Assembly (NCBI RefSeq): GCF_002419965.1
Contig: NZ_DIHC01000038.1
Span: 124,001-188,000 of the forward strand
DNA length: 64,000 nucleotides
From: Pseudomonas sp. UBA5706
GTDB taxonomy: Bacteria > Pseudomonadota > Gammaproteobacteria > Pseudomonadales > Pseudomonadaceae
Direction of reading: 5' to 3'
Both the position numbers and the translations under genes were made by a program. Below the pieces are notes generated by a model. The model saw nothing but the letters and a program-made list of their open reading frames with translations, had not been told where the DNA came from and did no database searches. Position 1 is the stretch's first letter. Every line of letters starts with the position of its first letter. Of the stretch, positions 52,075-61,587 are shown piece by piece.

Positions 52075-55000
52075 AGCGCAGTGTCCAGGGCAGCATCCGT
52101 CCGCACACCGCGCCACCTGTTGACCCGGTGGCGCAGACGGTCGAGATAAAGGTAAACCACAGGCGTGGTGTACAGCGTGAGAATCTGGCTGAGGATCAGG
52201 CCGCCGATGATGGTCAGGCCCAGTGGGTGTCGCATTTCCGCGCCTTCGGCGCTGCTGAGCAACAACGGAACGGCGCCGAGAATCGCGGCCAGCGTGGTCA
52301 TCAGGATCGGGCGCAGGCGCTGCAGGCAGGCGTTGCGAATCGACTCCAGCGGCGTCATGCCACTGCCACGCTCGAGCTGCAGCGCCAGGTCGATCATCAG
52401 GATGGCGTTCTTTTTCACCACACCGATCAGCAGGAACAGCCCCAGCAAGGAAATCAGACTGAACTGCCCGCCCGTGAGGTAGATGGTCAGCAGCGCGCCA
52501 ACTCCGGCGGACGGCAGGGTCGAGAGAATCGTCAGCGGGTGCACGTAGCTTTCATACAGAACCCCCAGCACCAGATACACCGCCACCAGGGCGCCGAGAA
52601 TCATCCACGGCTGGCTCTTCTGGGTGGCCGCAAAGGCATCGGCGGTGCCAGCCATCTTGGCGATCACGTCTTCGGGCAGGCCCACCGCCGCCACTGCGCG
52701 CTCGATGGCTACCGTGGCCTGGTCCAGGGTCACGCCTTCGGCGAGATCAAAGGAAATATTGTCCGACGCGAACTGGCCGTCGTGGTTGACCCGGTCCTCT
52801 TCCAGGCTGCGTTCATAGTGCGCGATGGTCGACAGAGGCACCCGTGCGCCAGCGGCGGTGATCACCTGCACCTGCTCCAGCGTGATCGGGTCGAGGGCGT
52901 ATTTAGGATTGACTTCCATCACCACCTGATACTGGTTCAGCGGGTCATAAATGGTCGAAACCTGACGCTGGCTGTAAGCGTTGTTCAGCACCGTGGTCAC
53001 CATGTTCATGTCGATGCCCAGGCGCTTGGCTGCATCACGGTCGACCACCAGGGTTACCTGCTGGGTACCTCCGCCGTCGTTGGCGTCGATGGCGGTCAGT
53101 TCCTTGACCGATTTAAGCGCCGCGACCACTTTCGGGTACCAATAGCGCAAGCTTTCCAGATCGCCGCTCTGCAGGATGTACTGGTATTGCGAGGTGGTTT
53201 GCTCACGCCCGCCGCCCAGTTGCAGGTCCTGATCGGGCTGCAGGAACAGGCGCCCGCCCGGCACTTTCGGCACCTCCTTGCGCAGGCGTTCGACCACTTG
53301 CTCGGCACCGATCTTGCGCTCGGCGATCGGCTTCAGGCGCACGATGATAAACGCGTTGCCGGTGCCACCGTTGCCGCCGATGAACCCGGCCACGCTCTGC
53401 ACCGCTGGATCCTTGAGGATTGCGGTGCGATACACGTCCATTTTTGGCTGCATCACCGAGAACGACAGACCGTCGTCGCCACGGACAAAGCCCATGAGCT
53501 GCCCGGTGTCTTGCTGCGGTAAAAAGGTTTTCGGCACCACCACGTACAACGCGATGTTCACGCCGATGGTGATCAGCAGCGTGAGGAGCGTCAGCCGCCG
53601 ATGCCGCAGCACCCAACCCAGGCTGCGGTCGTAACCGGCGACCATGCGGTCGTTGACCCGCTGGCTCCAGCGCTGCAAACGGTTTTCCGTCCCCGGCACG
53701 TGAGGCTTGAGCCAGCGAGCGCAGAGCATCGGCGTCAGGGTCAGCGAGACCACCAGCGAGACCACGATGGAAACCGACAAGGTGATGGAAAACTCACGGA
53801 ACAGGCTTTCCACCAGCCCGCCCATGAACAGGATCGAAACGAACACAGCAACCAGCGATACGTTCATCGACAGCAAGGTAAACCCCACCTCCTGCGCGCC
53901 GCGATACGCCGCCTGCATCGGTGGCACACCCTCGTCGATGTGCCGGGAAATGTTCTCCAGCACCACGATGGCATCGTCCACCACCAGTCCCGTGGCGAGG
54001 ATCAGCGCCATCAGCGACAGGTTGTTCAGGGAAAAGCCGCACAGGTACATGATGGCGAACGTGCCTACCAGCGACACCGGCACGGCCAGGGTCGGGATCA
54101 GCGAGGCGCGGAAGTTGCCCAGGAACAGAAACACCACCATGATCACCAGCACCACGGCAATCAGCAGGGTCATTTCGGCCTCGTGCAGGGTCGCCTTGAT
54201 CACCGGCGAGCGATCCATGGCCAGGTCCAGCTTGACGCTGGCGGGCAGCACCGCTTGCAGCGCAGGCAACTGTGCCTTGATCGCCGCCACGGTTTGGATG
54301 ATGTTCGCCCCGGCCTGGCGGTTGATCACCAACAGCACCGCCGCTTTTTCATTGAAGAAGCCACTGTTGTAGCGGTCCTCGACCGAATCCTTGACCTTGG
54401 CCACATCCTTGAGGCGCAGTGCAGCGCCGTTCTGATAGCGAATCACCAGCGGTTCGTAGTCCTTGGCTTTCTCTAACTGGTCGTTGGCCTGCACCTGCCA
54501 GTTGTGCTCGGCGGTCTCCACCGAACCTTTCGGGCGGCGCACGTTGGCGTTGGAGATCGTGGTGCGCACATCGTCGAGCGACACGCCGTATTGATCGAGC
54601 AGCTTGGGTTCGAGTTCGACCCGCACCGCAGGCAGCGAACTGCCACCGATCTGCACCTCGCCCACGCCGTTTACCTGGGACAGGCTCTGGGAGAGGATGG
54701 TCGAGGCCATGTCGTACAACTGGCCTTTTTCCAGTACGTTAGAGGTCAGCGACAGGACCATGATCGGCGCCTGAGACGGGTTGACTTTCTTATAGGTCGG
54801 CATGCTGCGCATCCCGCTGGGCAACAGGCTGCGCGAGGCGTTGATCGCGGCTTGGACTTCCCGGGCCGCGCCATTGATGTCGCGGTCCATGTCGAACTGC
54901 AGAATGATCCGTGTGGTGCCCTGGCTCGAGCGGCTGCTCATGGTGTTGACCCCGGCAATCGTGCCCAGGGAACGCTCCAGCGGCGTGGCCACGCTGGACG

Positions 55001-55178
55001 CCATGATTTCCGGGCTGGCGCCCGGCAACGATGCCGTGACCACGATCACCGGGAAGTCCATGTTCGGCAGCGGCGCCACCGGAAGCAGGTTAAAGCTCAT
55101 GCCGCCCAGCAGCATGATCGCCAGGCTCAGCAGCATCGTCGCCACGGGCCTGCGAATAAACGGCGCAGAAAGGTTCAC
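52071..55178 (-). CDS. muxC: RND efflux permease MuxC (MdtC-like)
   Basis: A 1035-residue RND transporter with 12 membrane helices and two large periplasmic loops. Key residues are the proton-relay aspartates in LATGLVVDDAIVVLENI and the conserved FLFLGNFRASLIPTLAVPVS. PFIRRPVATMLLSLAIMLLG opens the first helix. It is the second of two different permeases in the operon, the hallmark of the MdtABC/MuxABC type, where they form a heterotrimer. It uses the proton gradient to pump drugs and other small molecules. Confidence 0.95.
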   Translation of the reverse strand: MNLSAPFIRRPVATMLLSLAIMLLGGMSFNLLPVAPLPNMDFPVIVVTASLPGASPEIMASSVATPLERSLGTIAGVNTMSSRSSQGTTRIILQFDMDRDINGAAREVQAAINASRSLLPSGMRSMPTYKKVNPSQAPIMVLSLTSNVLEKGQLYDMASTILSQSLSQVNGVGEVQIGGSSLPAVRVELEPKLLDQYGVSLDDVRTTISNANVRRPKGSVETAEHNWQVQANDQLEKAKDYEPLVIRYQNGAALRLKDVAKVKDSVEDRYNSGFFNEKAAVLLVINRQAGANIIQTVAAIKAQLPALQAVLPASVKLDLAMDRSPVIKATLHEAEMTLLIAVVLVIMVVFLFLGNFRASLIPTLAVPVSLVGTFAIMYLCGFSLNNLSLMALILATGLVVDDAIVVLENISRHIDEGVPPMQAAYRGAQEVGFTLLSMNVSLVAVFVSILFMGGLVESLFREFSITLSVSIVVSLVVSLTLTPMLCARWLKPHVPGTENRLQRWSQRVNDRMVAGYDRSLGWVLRHRRLTLLTLLITIGVNIALYVVVPKTFLPQQDTGQLMGFVRGDDGLSFSVMQPKMDVYRTAILKDPAVQSVAGFIGGNGGTGNAFIIVRLKPIAERKIGAEQVVERLRKEVPKVPGGRLFLQPDQDLQLGGGREQTTSQYQYILQSGDLESLRYWYPKVVAALKSVKELTAIDANDGGGTQQVTLVVDRDAAKRLGIDMNMVTTVLNNAYSQRQVSTIYDPLNQYQVVMEVNPKYALDPITLEQVQVITAAGARVPLSTIAHYERSLEEDRVNHDGQFASDNISFDLAEGVTLDQATVAIERAVAAVGLPEDVIAKMAGTADAFAATQKSQPWMILGALVAVYLVLGVLYESYVHPLTILSTLPSAGVGALLTIYLTGGQFSLISLLGLFLLIGVVKKNAILMIDLALQLERGSGMTPLESIRNACLQRLRPILMTTLAAILGAVPLLLSSAEGAEMRHPLGLTIIGGLILSQILTLYTTPVVYLYLDRLRHRVNRWRGVRTDAALDTAL

Positions 55179-55266
55179 AACAACAAGCTCCGAGCATCGA
55201 GCGCCACGTCACAAGGACAAGCCGCGCCGCTGCTCAGCTTGCAACTTATCGCGCCAGGCTCGCCGC

Positions 55267-58200
55267 TCATAGCGCCACCTCGGTTTTGCCCGGGCGCCGG
55301 AACCTGCGACCCATCCGGTCGAAATACAGGTAGATGACCGGCGTGGTAAACAGCGTCAGCACCTGACTGACCAACAGGCCACCGACCATGACCAGACCCA
55401 GCGGTTGACGCAATTCAGCGCCAGAGCCGGTGGCGAACATCAGCGGGATAGCGCCAAACAGCGCGGCCAGGGTGGTCATCAGGATGGGCCGGAAGCGCAG
55501 CAGCGCGGCTTCGTAGATCGCCGTTTGTGGGTCAACGCCCCGGTTGCGTTCGGCGTCGAGGGCGAAGTCGATCATCATGATCGCGTTCTTTTTGACGATG
55601 CCGATCAGCAAAATGATGCCGATGATCGCGATCATGCCCAGGTCGTTGCCGCTCAGAATCAGGGCCAGCAATGCGCCGATGGCTGCCGACGGCAAGGTCG
55701 AAAGAATGGTGATCGGATGAATGTAACTCTCGTATAGCACGCCCAGCACGATGTACATGGTCACCACGGCCGCCAGCACCAGCAACAGTGTGCTCGACAG
55801 CGACGCCTGGAAGGCTTCGGCAGCCCCCTGAAATTCGGTCTGCACGCCAATCGGCATGCCAATGTCCTTCTGCACCTGCTCGATCACGTCCACCGCCTTG
55901 CCCAGCGCCACGCCGGGCGCCAGGTTGAACGACATCATGACTGCCGGGAACTGCCCCATGTGCGCGATGGCCAGTTGCGCCTGACGCTGCTCGACCCTGG
56001 CCAGACTTGAAAGTTTGACCTGGCCGCCATCGGTGGTCTTGACGTGTATCTGCTCCAGCGCCTGTGGTCCCAGATCGTTGCCCGCTGCCGCTTGCAGCAC
56101 CACACGGTACTGGCTGGCCTGTGTATAGATGGTGGAAATCTGCCGCTGACCAAAGGCGTCATACAAGGCATCGGTGATATTGGCGACGGTCACGCCGAGA
56201 CGACTGGCGGCATCGCGATCAATATTCAGGTACACCTGCAGGCCCTTGTCCTGCAGATCGCTGGCCACGTCGGTGAGTTCCGGCCGTTCGGCCAGGGCCT
56301 CGACCAGCTTGCCGCTCCACAGGCTGAGCAACTCGGCATCTGGCGAGGACATGCTGAACTGGTACTGCGTACGGCTTACGCGGTCTTCGATGGTCAGGTC
56401 CTGCACCGGCTGCATGAACAAGCGGATGTCGGAGAGTTGATCCACTTGCGGCTGCAGGCGCTGAATCACCTGGGCTGCCGACAGGTCACGCTGGTTATGC
56501 GGCTTGAGGTTGATCAGCATGCGCCCGCTGTTCAGCGTCGCGTTATCACCGTCAACACCGATATAGGACGACAGGCTGGCCACCGCCGGGTCCTGGAGGA
56601 TGATCTTCGCCAGTGCTTGCTGGCGCTCGCTCATGGCGGCGAAGGACACCGATTGCGGCGCCTCGGAAATGCCCTGGATCACGCCGGTGTCCTGCACCGG
56701 GAAAAAACCCTTGGGCACCGCCAGGTACAGCAGCACGGTGATCGCCAGCGTGGCAATGGCGATCAGCAGGGTTAGCGGCTGATGCCTGAGCACCCACTGT
56801 AATTTGCGCCCATAGGCTGCAATCAACCAGTCGATCCACGCGCCGCTGGCGCGATAAAAGCGGCCTTGTTCTTCTTCCCGGGGTTCACGCTTGAGCAGCC
56901 GTGCGCACATCATCGGCGTCAGCGTCAGCGACACTACCAGCGAGATCAGAATGGCCACGGCCAGCGTGATGGCGAACTCGCGGAACAGCCGCCCGACCAC
57001 ATCGGCCATGAACAGCAGCGGAATCAGTACCGCAATCAGCGAGATGGTCAGCGATATGAGGGTAAAGCCGATCTGCCTGGCGCCCTTGAGTGCGGCCTGC
57101 AGCGGGGTCTCGCCCTCCTCCAGGTGCCGGGAAATGTTCTCCAGCATCACGATTGCATCGTCCACCACGAAGCCGGTGGCGATGGTCATGGCCATCAGGG
57201 TCAGGTTGTTAACCGAAAAACCGGCCAGGTACATCACGCCAAAGGTGCCGACCAGCGACAGTGGCACCGCCACCGACGGAATGATCGTGGCGCTGAAACG
57301 GCGCAGGAACAGAAACGTCACCAGCACCACCAGCACGATGGAAATCAGCAATTCGTGCTGCACATCGCTAACCGAGGCACGAATGGTTTGGGTGCGGTCG
57401 GTGAGCACTGTCACATCCAGGCCGGCTGGCAGGTTGTCGGTAATGCTCGGCAGCAACGCCTTGATCCGGTCAACCACCTCGATGACGTTGGCACCGGGCT
57501 GACGCTGGATGTTCAGCAACACCGCCTGATTTTCATTGGCCCAGGCTGCCAGACGATCGTTTTCCGCACCGTCAACGATCTGCGCCACGTCCTTCAGACG
57601 CAGCGGCCCTCCGTTCTTGTAGGCCAGGATCAGGTTGGCGTATTCCTCGGGGGATTTGAGCTGGTCGTTAGCGTCGAGCATCGACACCCGGGTCGGGCCG
57701 TCGAAATTACCCTTGGGCGTATTGACGTTGGACGCGCTGACCAGCGTGCGCACGTCCGACAGGTTCAGGCCGCTGGCAGCAAGCGCATCGGGGTTGACCT
57801 TGATCCGCACCGCCTGACGCTGCCCGCCAGCGATGCTGACCATACCGACGCCGCTGATCTGCGCGATCTTCTGCGCCATGCGCGTATCGACCAGATCGTT
57901 GAGTTTGGGCAGCAGCATGGTTTTCGAGGTGATCGCCAGGGTCAGTACCGGCGTGTCGGCCGGGTTGACCTTGTTGTAGGTCGGCGGCGCAGGCAGGTCG
58001 TTGGGCAGCAGGTTGGTGGCGCCGTTGATCGCGGCCTGCACTTCCTGCTCCGCAACATCCATATTAATGTCCAGGCTGAAACGCAGGGTGATCACCGAAG
58101 CGCCGCCGGAACTGGTGGAGGCCATCTGCGTCAGCCCCGGCATCTGCCCGAACTGACGCTCCAGGGGCGCAGTCACGGCACTGGTCATCACTTGGGGGCT

Positions 58201-58362
58201 GGCACCCGGATACAGCGTCATGACCCGGATCGTCGGGTAATCCACCTGCGGCAACGCCGAAACCGGCAGCAGGGTGTAAGCGATCAGGCCAGCCAGAACG
58301 ATGGCCAGCATGCTCAGCGTGGTCGCGACGGGCCTGAGGATGAACAGGCGGGACAGGTTCAT
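55267..58362 (-). CDS. muxB: RND efflux permease MuxB (MdtB-like)
   Basis: A 1031-residue RND permease of the same fold as its neighbour. Proton-relay aspartates lie in IATGFVVDDAIVMLENI, with FLRRFSATIIPSVAVPLSLV before them. LFILRPVATTLSMLAIVLAG is helix 1. Its start overlaps the muxA stop by four bases (ATGA, 58359-58362), and an 88-base gap separates its end from muxC. Together with the second permease it forms the two-permease core. Confidence 0.95.
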   Translation of the reverse strand: MNLSRLFILRPVATTLSMLAIVLAGLIAYTLLPVSALPQVDYPTIRVMTLYPGASPQVMTSAVTAPLERQFGQMPGLTQMASTSSGGASVITLRFSLDINMDVAEQEVQAAINGATNLLPNDLPAPPTYNKVNPADTPVLTLAITSKTMLLPKLNDLVDTRMAQKIAQISGVGMVSIAGGQRQAVRIKVNPDALAASGLNLSDVRTLVSASNVNTPKGNFDGPTRVSMLDANDQLKSPEEYANLILAYKNGGPLRLKDVAQIVDGAENDRLAAWANENQAVLLNIQRQPGANVIEVVDRIKALLPSITDNLPAGLDVTVLTDRTQTIRASVSDVQHELLISIVLVVLVTFLFLRRFSATIIPSVAVPLSLVGTFGVMYLAGFSVNNLTLMAMTIATGFVVDDAIVMLENISRHLEEGETPLQAALKGARQIGFTLISLTISLIAVLIPLLFMADVVGRLFREFAITLAVAILISLVVSLTLTPMMCARLLKREPREEEQGRFYRASGAWIDWLIAAYGRKLQWVLRHQPLTLLIAIATLAITVLLYLAVPKGFFPVQDTGVIQGISEAPQSVSFAAMSERQQALAKIILQDPAVASLSSYIGVDGDNATLNSGRMLINLKPHNQRDLSAAQVIQRLQPQVDQLSDIRLFMQPVQDLTIEDRVSRTQYQFSMSSPDAELLSLWSGKLVEALAERPELTDVASDLQDKGLQVYLNIDRDAASRLGVTVANITDALYDAFGQRQISTIYTQASQYRVVLQAAAGNDLGPQALEQIHVKTTDGGQVKLSSLARVEQRQAQLAIAHMGQFPAVMMSFNLAPGVALGKAVDVIEQVQKDIGMPIGVQTEFQGAAEAFQASLSSTLLLVLAAVVTMYIVLGVLYESYIHPITILSTLPSAAIGALLALILSGNDLGMIAIIGIILLIGIVKKNAIMMIDFALDAERNRGVDPQTAIYEAALLRFRPILMTTLAALFGAIPLMFATGSGAELRQPLGLVMVGGLLVSQVLTLFTTPVIYLYFDRMGRRFRRPGKTEVAL

Positions 58363-59684
58363 ACGTTGCCTTTTTTCGCGGTACCAACCCCGGCCGATTC
58401 ACCGGGTTCCTTGGAAGGCTGGCCTTGCAGCTTCTGGCCCGGGGTCACCGGCACATCCTTGCTGTCGTTGACCACCTCAACGTCGCTGCCGTCCTTCAAG
58501 CGGTCGGTGCCTTCCAGCACCACGCGATCGCCCACCGCCAGACCTTCGGTGACCACGGTGGAGTTTTCATCGCTCGGGCCAACCTTGAGCGGGCGGATAC
58601 GTACCTTTTTGTCGCCATCCATCACATACACGAACGTCCCGTTGACCCCGAACTGCACCGCCGCCGACGGCACCAGCACCACGTTTTTCATGGTCGTGGC
58701 CAGCAGCCGTGCATTGACGAATTGATTAGGAAACAGCGCTTCGTTGTCGTTGTCGAAGCGCGCCTTGAATTTCAGGGTGCCGGTGGTGATGTCGATCTGA
58801 TTGTCGATGCTCGCCAGTACGCCCTTGGCTTGCAGTTTCGCATCGCCCCGGTCCCAGGCTTCGACCAGCAGCTTGTCGCCACTGCGGTAATGCCCGATCA
58901 CCTCGGCCAGGTCTTTTTCCGGCAATGTGAAATTGACCGTGATCGGTTTGGTCTGGGTGATGACCGCCAGTGCCGTGGTGTCGTTGGCCGCCACCAGGTT
59001 GCCGACGTCCAGCTGACGCAGGCCGATGCGGCCGGAGATGGGCGCTCGGATCTGCGTGAAGTCCAGATTAAGTTTTGCGTCGCCCACGGCCGCCTGATTG
59101 GTCTTGATCGTGCCCAGATACTGCCCGACCTGCGACTCGGCAGTGTCCAGCGTCTGCTTGGCGATGCTGTCTTGCTTGTACAGGTCCCGGTAGCGCTGTA
59201 CGTCGGTCTGAGCGTTTTTGAGCAACGCCTGATTCTGCATCAGCGTGCCTTCGGCCTGTTGCAACGCGATCTGATAACTGCGCGGGTCGATCACCGCCAG
59301 CAGGTCGCCGGCTTTGACCTGTTGCCCTTCCTCAAAGTTGATCTTGACCAGCTCGCCCGCCACCCGGCTGCGCACGTTGATGGTGTTGAGCGCCGTGACG
59401 GTGCCCAGCGCTTTGTAGTAGATCGGGAAATCACCCGTCGTGGCAGGCGCTACACGCACCGGGACCGGCCCTGTAGAACCGCCGAAGCCCGGGCGCTGCG
59501 AGACAACCTTGCCGGCCCCGCCGCTGCGGCTTGCGCCCTTGTGCGGCTGCTCGTTCTTTTGCGCGGTCGCGTCGGTTTTTGCCGCCGAGCCTGGCCAGAA
59601 ATACCAGCACACGACTGCGACGATCAATAGAACCAACAGGCTAATCAGCCAGCGACGGGAGTTACGAGAACCAGACGATTGCAT
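58359..59684 (-). CDS. muxA: RND periplasmic adaptor MuxA (MdtA-like)
   Basis: A protein of about 441 residues from MQSSGSRNSRRWL. It has a single membrane-anchor/signal helix (LISLLVLLIVAVVCWYFWP), a long coiled hairpin (about 150-215, with QIALQQAEGTLMQNQALLK), and lipoyl-like and barrel domains with VRVAPATTGDFPIYYKALG and RSRVAGELVKINFEEGQ. It joins the inner permeases to the outer duct. It is the first gene of the operon; an ORF extension to 59756 lacks a membrane-like start. The C terminus is Lys/Gly/Ser-rich and variable. Confidence 0.93.
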   Translation of the reverse strand: MQSSGSRNSRRWLISLLVLLIVAVVCWYFWPGSAAKTDATAQKNEQPHKGASRSGGAGKVVSQRPGFGGSTGPVPVRVAPATTGDFPIYYKALGTVTALNTINVRSRVAGELVKINFEEGQQVKAGDLLAVIDPRSYQIALQQAEGTLMQNQALLKNAQTDVQRYRDLYKQDSIAKQTLDTAESQVGQYLGTIKTNQAAVGDAKLNLDFTQIRAPISGRIGLRQLDVGNLVAANDTTALAVITQTKPITVNFTLPEKDLAEVIGHYRSGDKLLVEAWDRGDAKLQAKGVLASIDNQIDITTGTLKFKARFDNDNEALFPNQFVNARLLATTMKNVVLVPSAAVQFGVNGTFVYVMDGDKKVRIRPLKVGPSDENSTVVTEGLAVGDRVVLEGTDRLKDGSDVEVVNDSKDVPVTPGQKLQGQPSKEPGESAGVGTAKKGNV

Positions 59685-59818
59685 GAATAAGTTAACCAGT
59701 TTGCGCGTGAGCGTCTTCGGGAGGCTGAACAATAAGCATAGTTGCGTGCCAAGCAAAGGGCCTTTACCGGCAATTTACCGAGTGCTTACTTTGCTAAGGT
59801 GCTGACCTGCAAATAAAA

Positions 59819-59841
59819 ACGGCCTGATCGCGTCAGGCCGT
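59819..59841 (-). terminator. Rho-independent terminator of tpx
   Basis: acggcctga-tcgcg-tcaggccgt is a nine-base stem with T-tracts on the minus-strand exit side (aaataaaaac read as GTTTTTATTT), about 70 bases after the tpx stop. Confidence 0.85.
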
Positions 59842-59908
59842 TTTGTGTTGCGATGTTTTGCCGGGCTTAAATGAGCAATCCAGAGACAGGCAATCCGCAA
59901 CGGATACC

Positions 59909-60409
59909 TTACTTAAGCACGGCCAGCGCGGCTTCGTAGTTTGGCTCCTGGCCGATCTCGGGAACCAGTTCGCTGTGCAACACGGTATTGTTTTCGTCCA
60001 GAACCACCACGGCGCGAGTGGTCAGGCCAACCATCGGGCCGTCGGCGATGGCAACGCCGTAGTCCTGCAAGAACTCTGCGCCACGCATCGTGGACAGGCT
60101 TTTCACGTTTTCCAGACCTTCGGCGCCGCAGAAACGCGCTTGGGCGAACGGCAGGTCCGCCGAGATGCACAGCACCATCGCGTTATCGAGCTCGTTGGCC
60201 TGAGCGTTGAATTTGCGCACCGACGTGGCGCAGGTCGGGGTGTCGACGCTTGGGAAGATGTTTAGCACTTTGCGCTTGCCGGCAAAGGTTTGCAGGGTCA
60301 CGTCAGCCAAATCGCCACCCACCAGTTTGAAGGCGGGCGCCTTGCTGCCGACTTTCGGCAGCTCGCCGCTGATCTGTACCGGGGCGCCTCTACGAGTCAC
60401 TTGAGCCAT
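59909..60409 (-). CDS. tpx: Thiol peroxidase (atypical 2-Cys peroxiredoxin)
   Basis: A 166-residue Tpx. The peroxidatic Cys lies in SVDTPTCATSVRKFN (T-x2-C), and the resolving Cys in ARFCGAEGLENV, at normal spacing for Tpx. VLNIFPSVDTP and AVVVLDENNTVLHSELVPEI are further hallmarks. It reduces lipid and other hydroperoxides using thioredoxin, in cytoplasm or periplasm. Length is exactly usual. It has its own terminator and is divergent from nothing nearby; a LysR gene lies upstream in the same direction. Confidence 0.95.
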   Translation of the reverse strand: MAQVTRRGAPVQISGELPKVGSKAPAFKLVGGDLADVTLQTFAGKRKVLNIFPSVDTPTCATSVRKFNAQANELDNAMVLCISADLPFAQARFCGAEGLENVKSLSTMRGAEFLQDYGVAIADGPMVGLTTRAVVVLDENNTVLHSELVPEIGQEPNYEAALAVLK

Positions 60410-60525
60410 GAGCTGAATCCTTATTCTCAGATTGCGGGTTTCAGGGGTGTGATGGGGGAATGCGATAGGGCGAGAAGTTAATCACGAAAGCGGTTTGCCA
60501 CCTACCGGCAGCGGTGAAAATGTTG

Positions 60526-61455
60526 TCAGCCCGCGCGCCCCGCAGTGGCTTTATCCAGCAAGCCTGGCCGGGCGCACATCTGCACCAGCCAGTCGACAAA
60601 CACCCTGACCCTGCGCGACATCTGCCGATGCGCCGGATACAGCGCCGTCAACGGCAATCGCGGTTGCGTGCAATGCCCCAGCACCTCCACCAGTTCGCCC
60701 CGCCGCAAGGGCTCGGCGACGTGATAATACGGCGTCTGTACCAGGCCGTAGCCAGCGCAACACGCGGCCAGATAGCCGTCGGCACTGTTGGTCGCCAGGG
60801 TTTTCGGCAGGCTGACCTCCTGGGCCCTACCCTCCAGGATGAATTCCAGGCCATAACGTTTATTGGTCGTGGTCGAAAAGTATTCGATGACCTTGTGCCG
60901 CGTTAGCGCTTCGATGGTCAGTGGAGTGCCGTGGCGCTCCAGATACGCACGACTGGCGCAGACCACCTGGCGCATTTGCGCCAGCGGCCGTGCCACCAGC
61001 GAGTGGTCCAGCGGCTGACCGCCGCGTATCACGCAATCGAAGCCTTCGCGAATCAGGTCCACCGGGCGATCGCTCATGCCCACCTCCATCTCCAGGCCAG
61101 GGTAGCAATCGGTGAACTCAGGCAGTGCGGGCATCAGGATCAGGCGACCGAAACCCGAGGGCATGTCCACCCGAAGCACGCCCTCGGGGGCCTTGGCCAC
61201 GGTCGAAAAAACCGACTCGGTATCGTCCAGATCATTGAGCAGACTGACGCAGCGCAGGTAATACGCCTGACCGTCCAGCGTTGGGGTGACCTGGCGCGTG
61301 GTGCGCAGGAGCAGTTGCGCCCCCAGGTGGGCCTCCAATTGCTTGATGAGGATGGTTACCGAGGCGCGCGGCATGTGCAGGCTGTCGGCGGCCTTGCCGA
61401 AACCGCCCAGCTCGACGATGCGGGTGAAGGCGCGCATGGCATTGAATCGGTCCAT
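60526..61455 (-). CDS. LysR-family regulator of the adjacent aldo/keto reductase
   Basis: A 309-residue LysR protein of the CrgA/AaeR-like type. The winged helix is at residues 1-60 (MRAFTRIVELGGFGKAADSL, then RASVTILIKQLEAHLGAQL). The effector domain includes VLRVDMPSGFGRLILMPALP and DCVIRGGQPLDHSLVARPL. It is divergent from the aldo/keto reductase gene with a 132-base gap, the standard layout for a LysR and its target. The inducer is unknown, perhaps a reactive aldehyde. Confidence 0.9.
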   Translation of the reverse strand: MDRFNAMRAFTRIVELGGFGKAADSLHMPRASVTILIKQLEAHLGAQLLLRTTRQVTPTLDGQAYYLRCVSLLNDLDDTESVFSTVAKAPEGVLRVDMPSGFGRLILMPALPEFTDCYPGLEMEVGMSDRPVDLIREGFDCVIRGGQPLDHSLVARPLAQMRQVVCASRAYLERHGTPLTIEALTRHKVIEYFSTTTNKRYGLEFILEGRAQEVSLPKTLATNSADGYLAACCAGYGLVQTPYYHVAEPLRRGELVEVLGHCTQPRLPLTALYPAHRQMSRRVRVFVDWLVQMCARPGLLDKATAGRAG

Positions 61456-61587
61456 TCAGGCTCCGGTAATCGTGCATTATTTAGAAATAGCCAACAGTGA
61501 AAGTACTTTTAGCCGGTTTATCGTCGCTGTGTCGAGGGCAACAATGCTCAGCCGTGAAATGCTCCGACACTGAGAAAGGAAACCAGC

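Noticed and set aside
56866..58725. A 619-codon plus-strand ORF opposite the muxB and muxA genes
   Set aside because: It is antisense to well-supported RND permease and adaptor coding sequence; the translation is low-complexity (Gln/His/Arg-rich) and has no domain.
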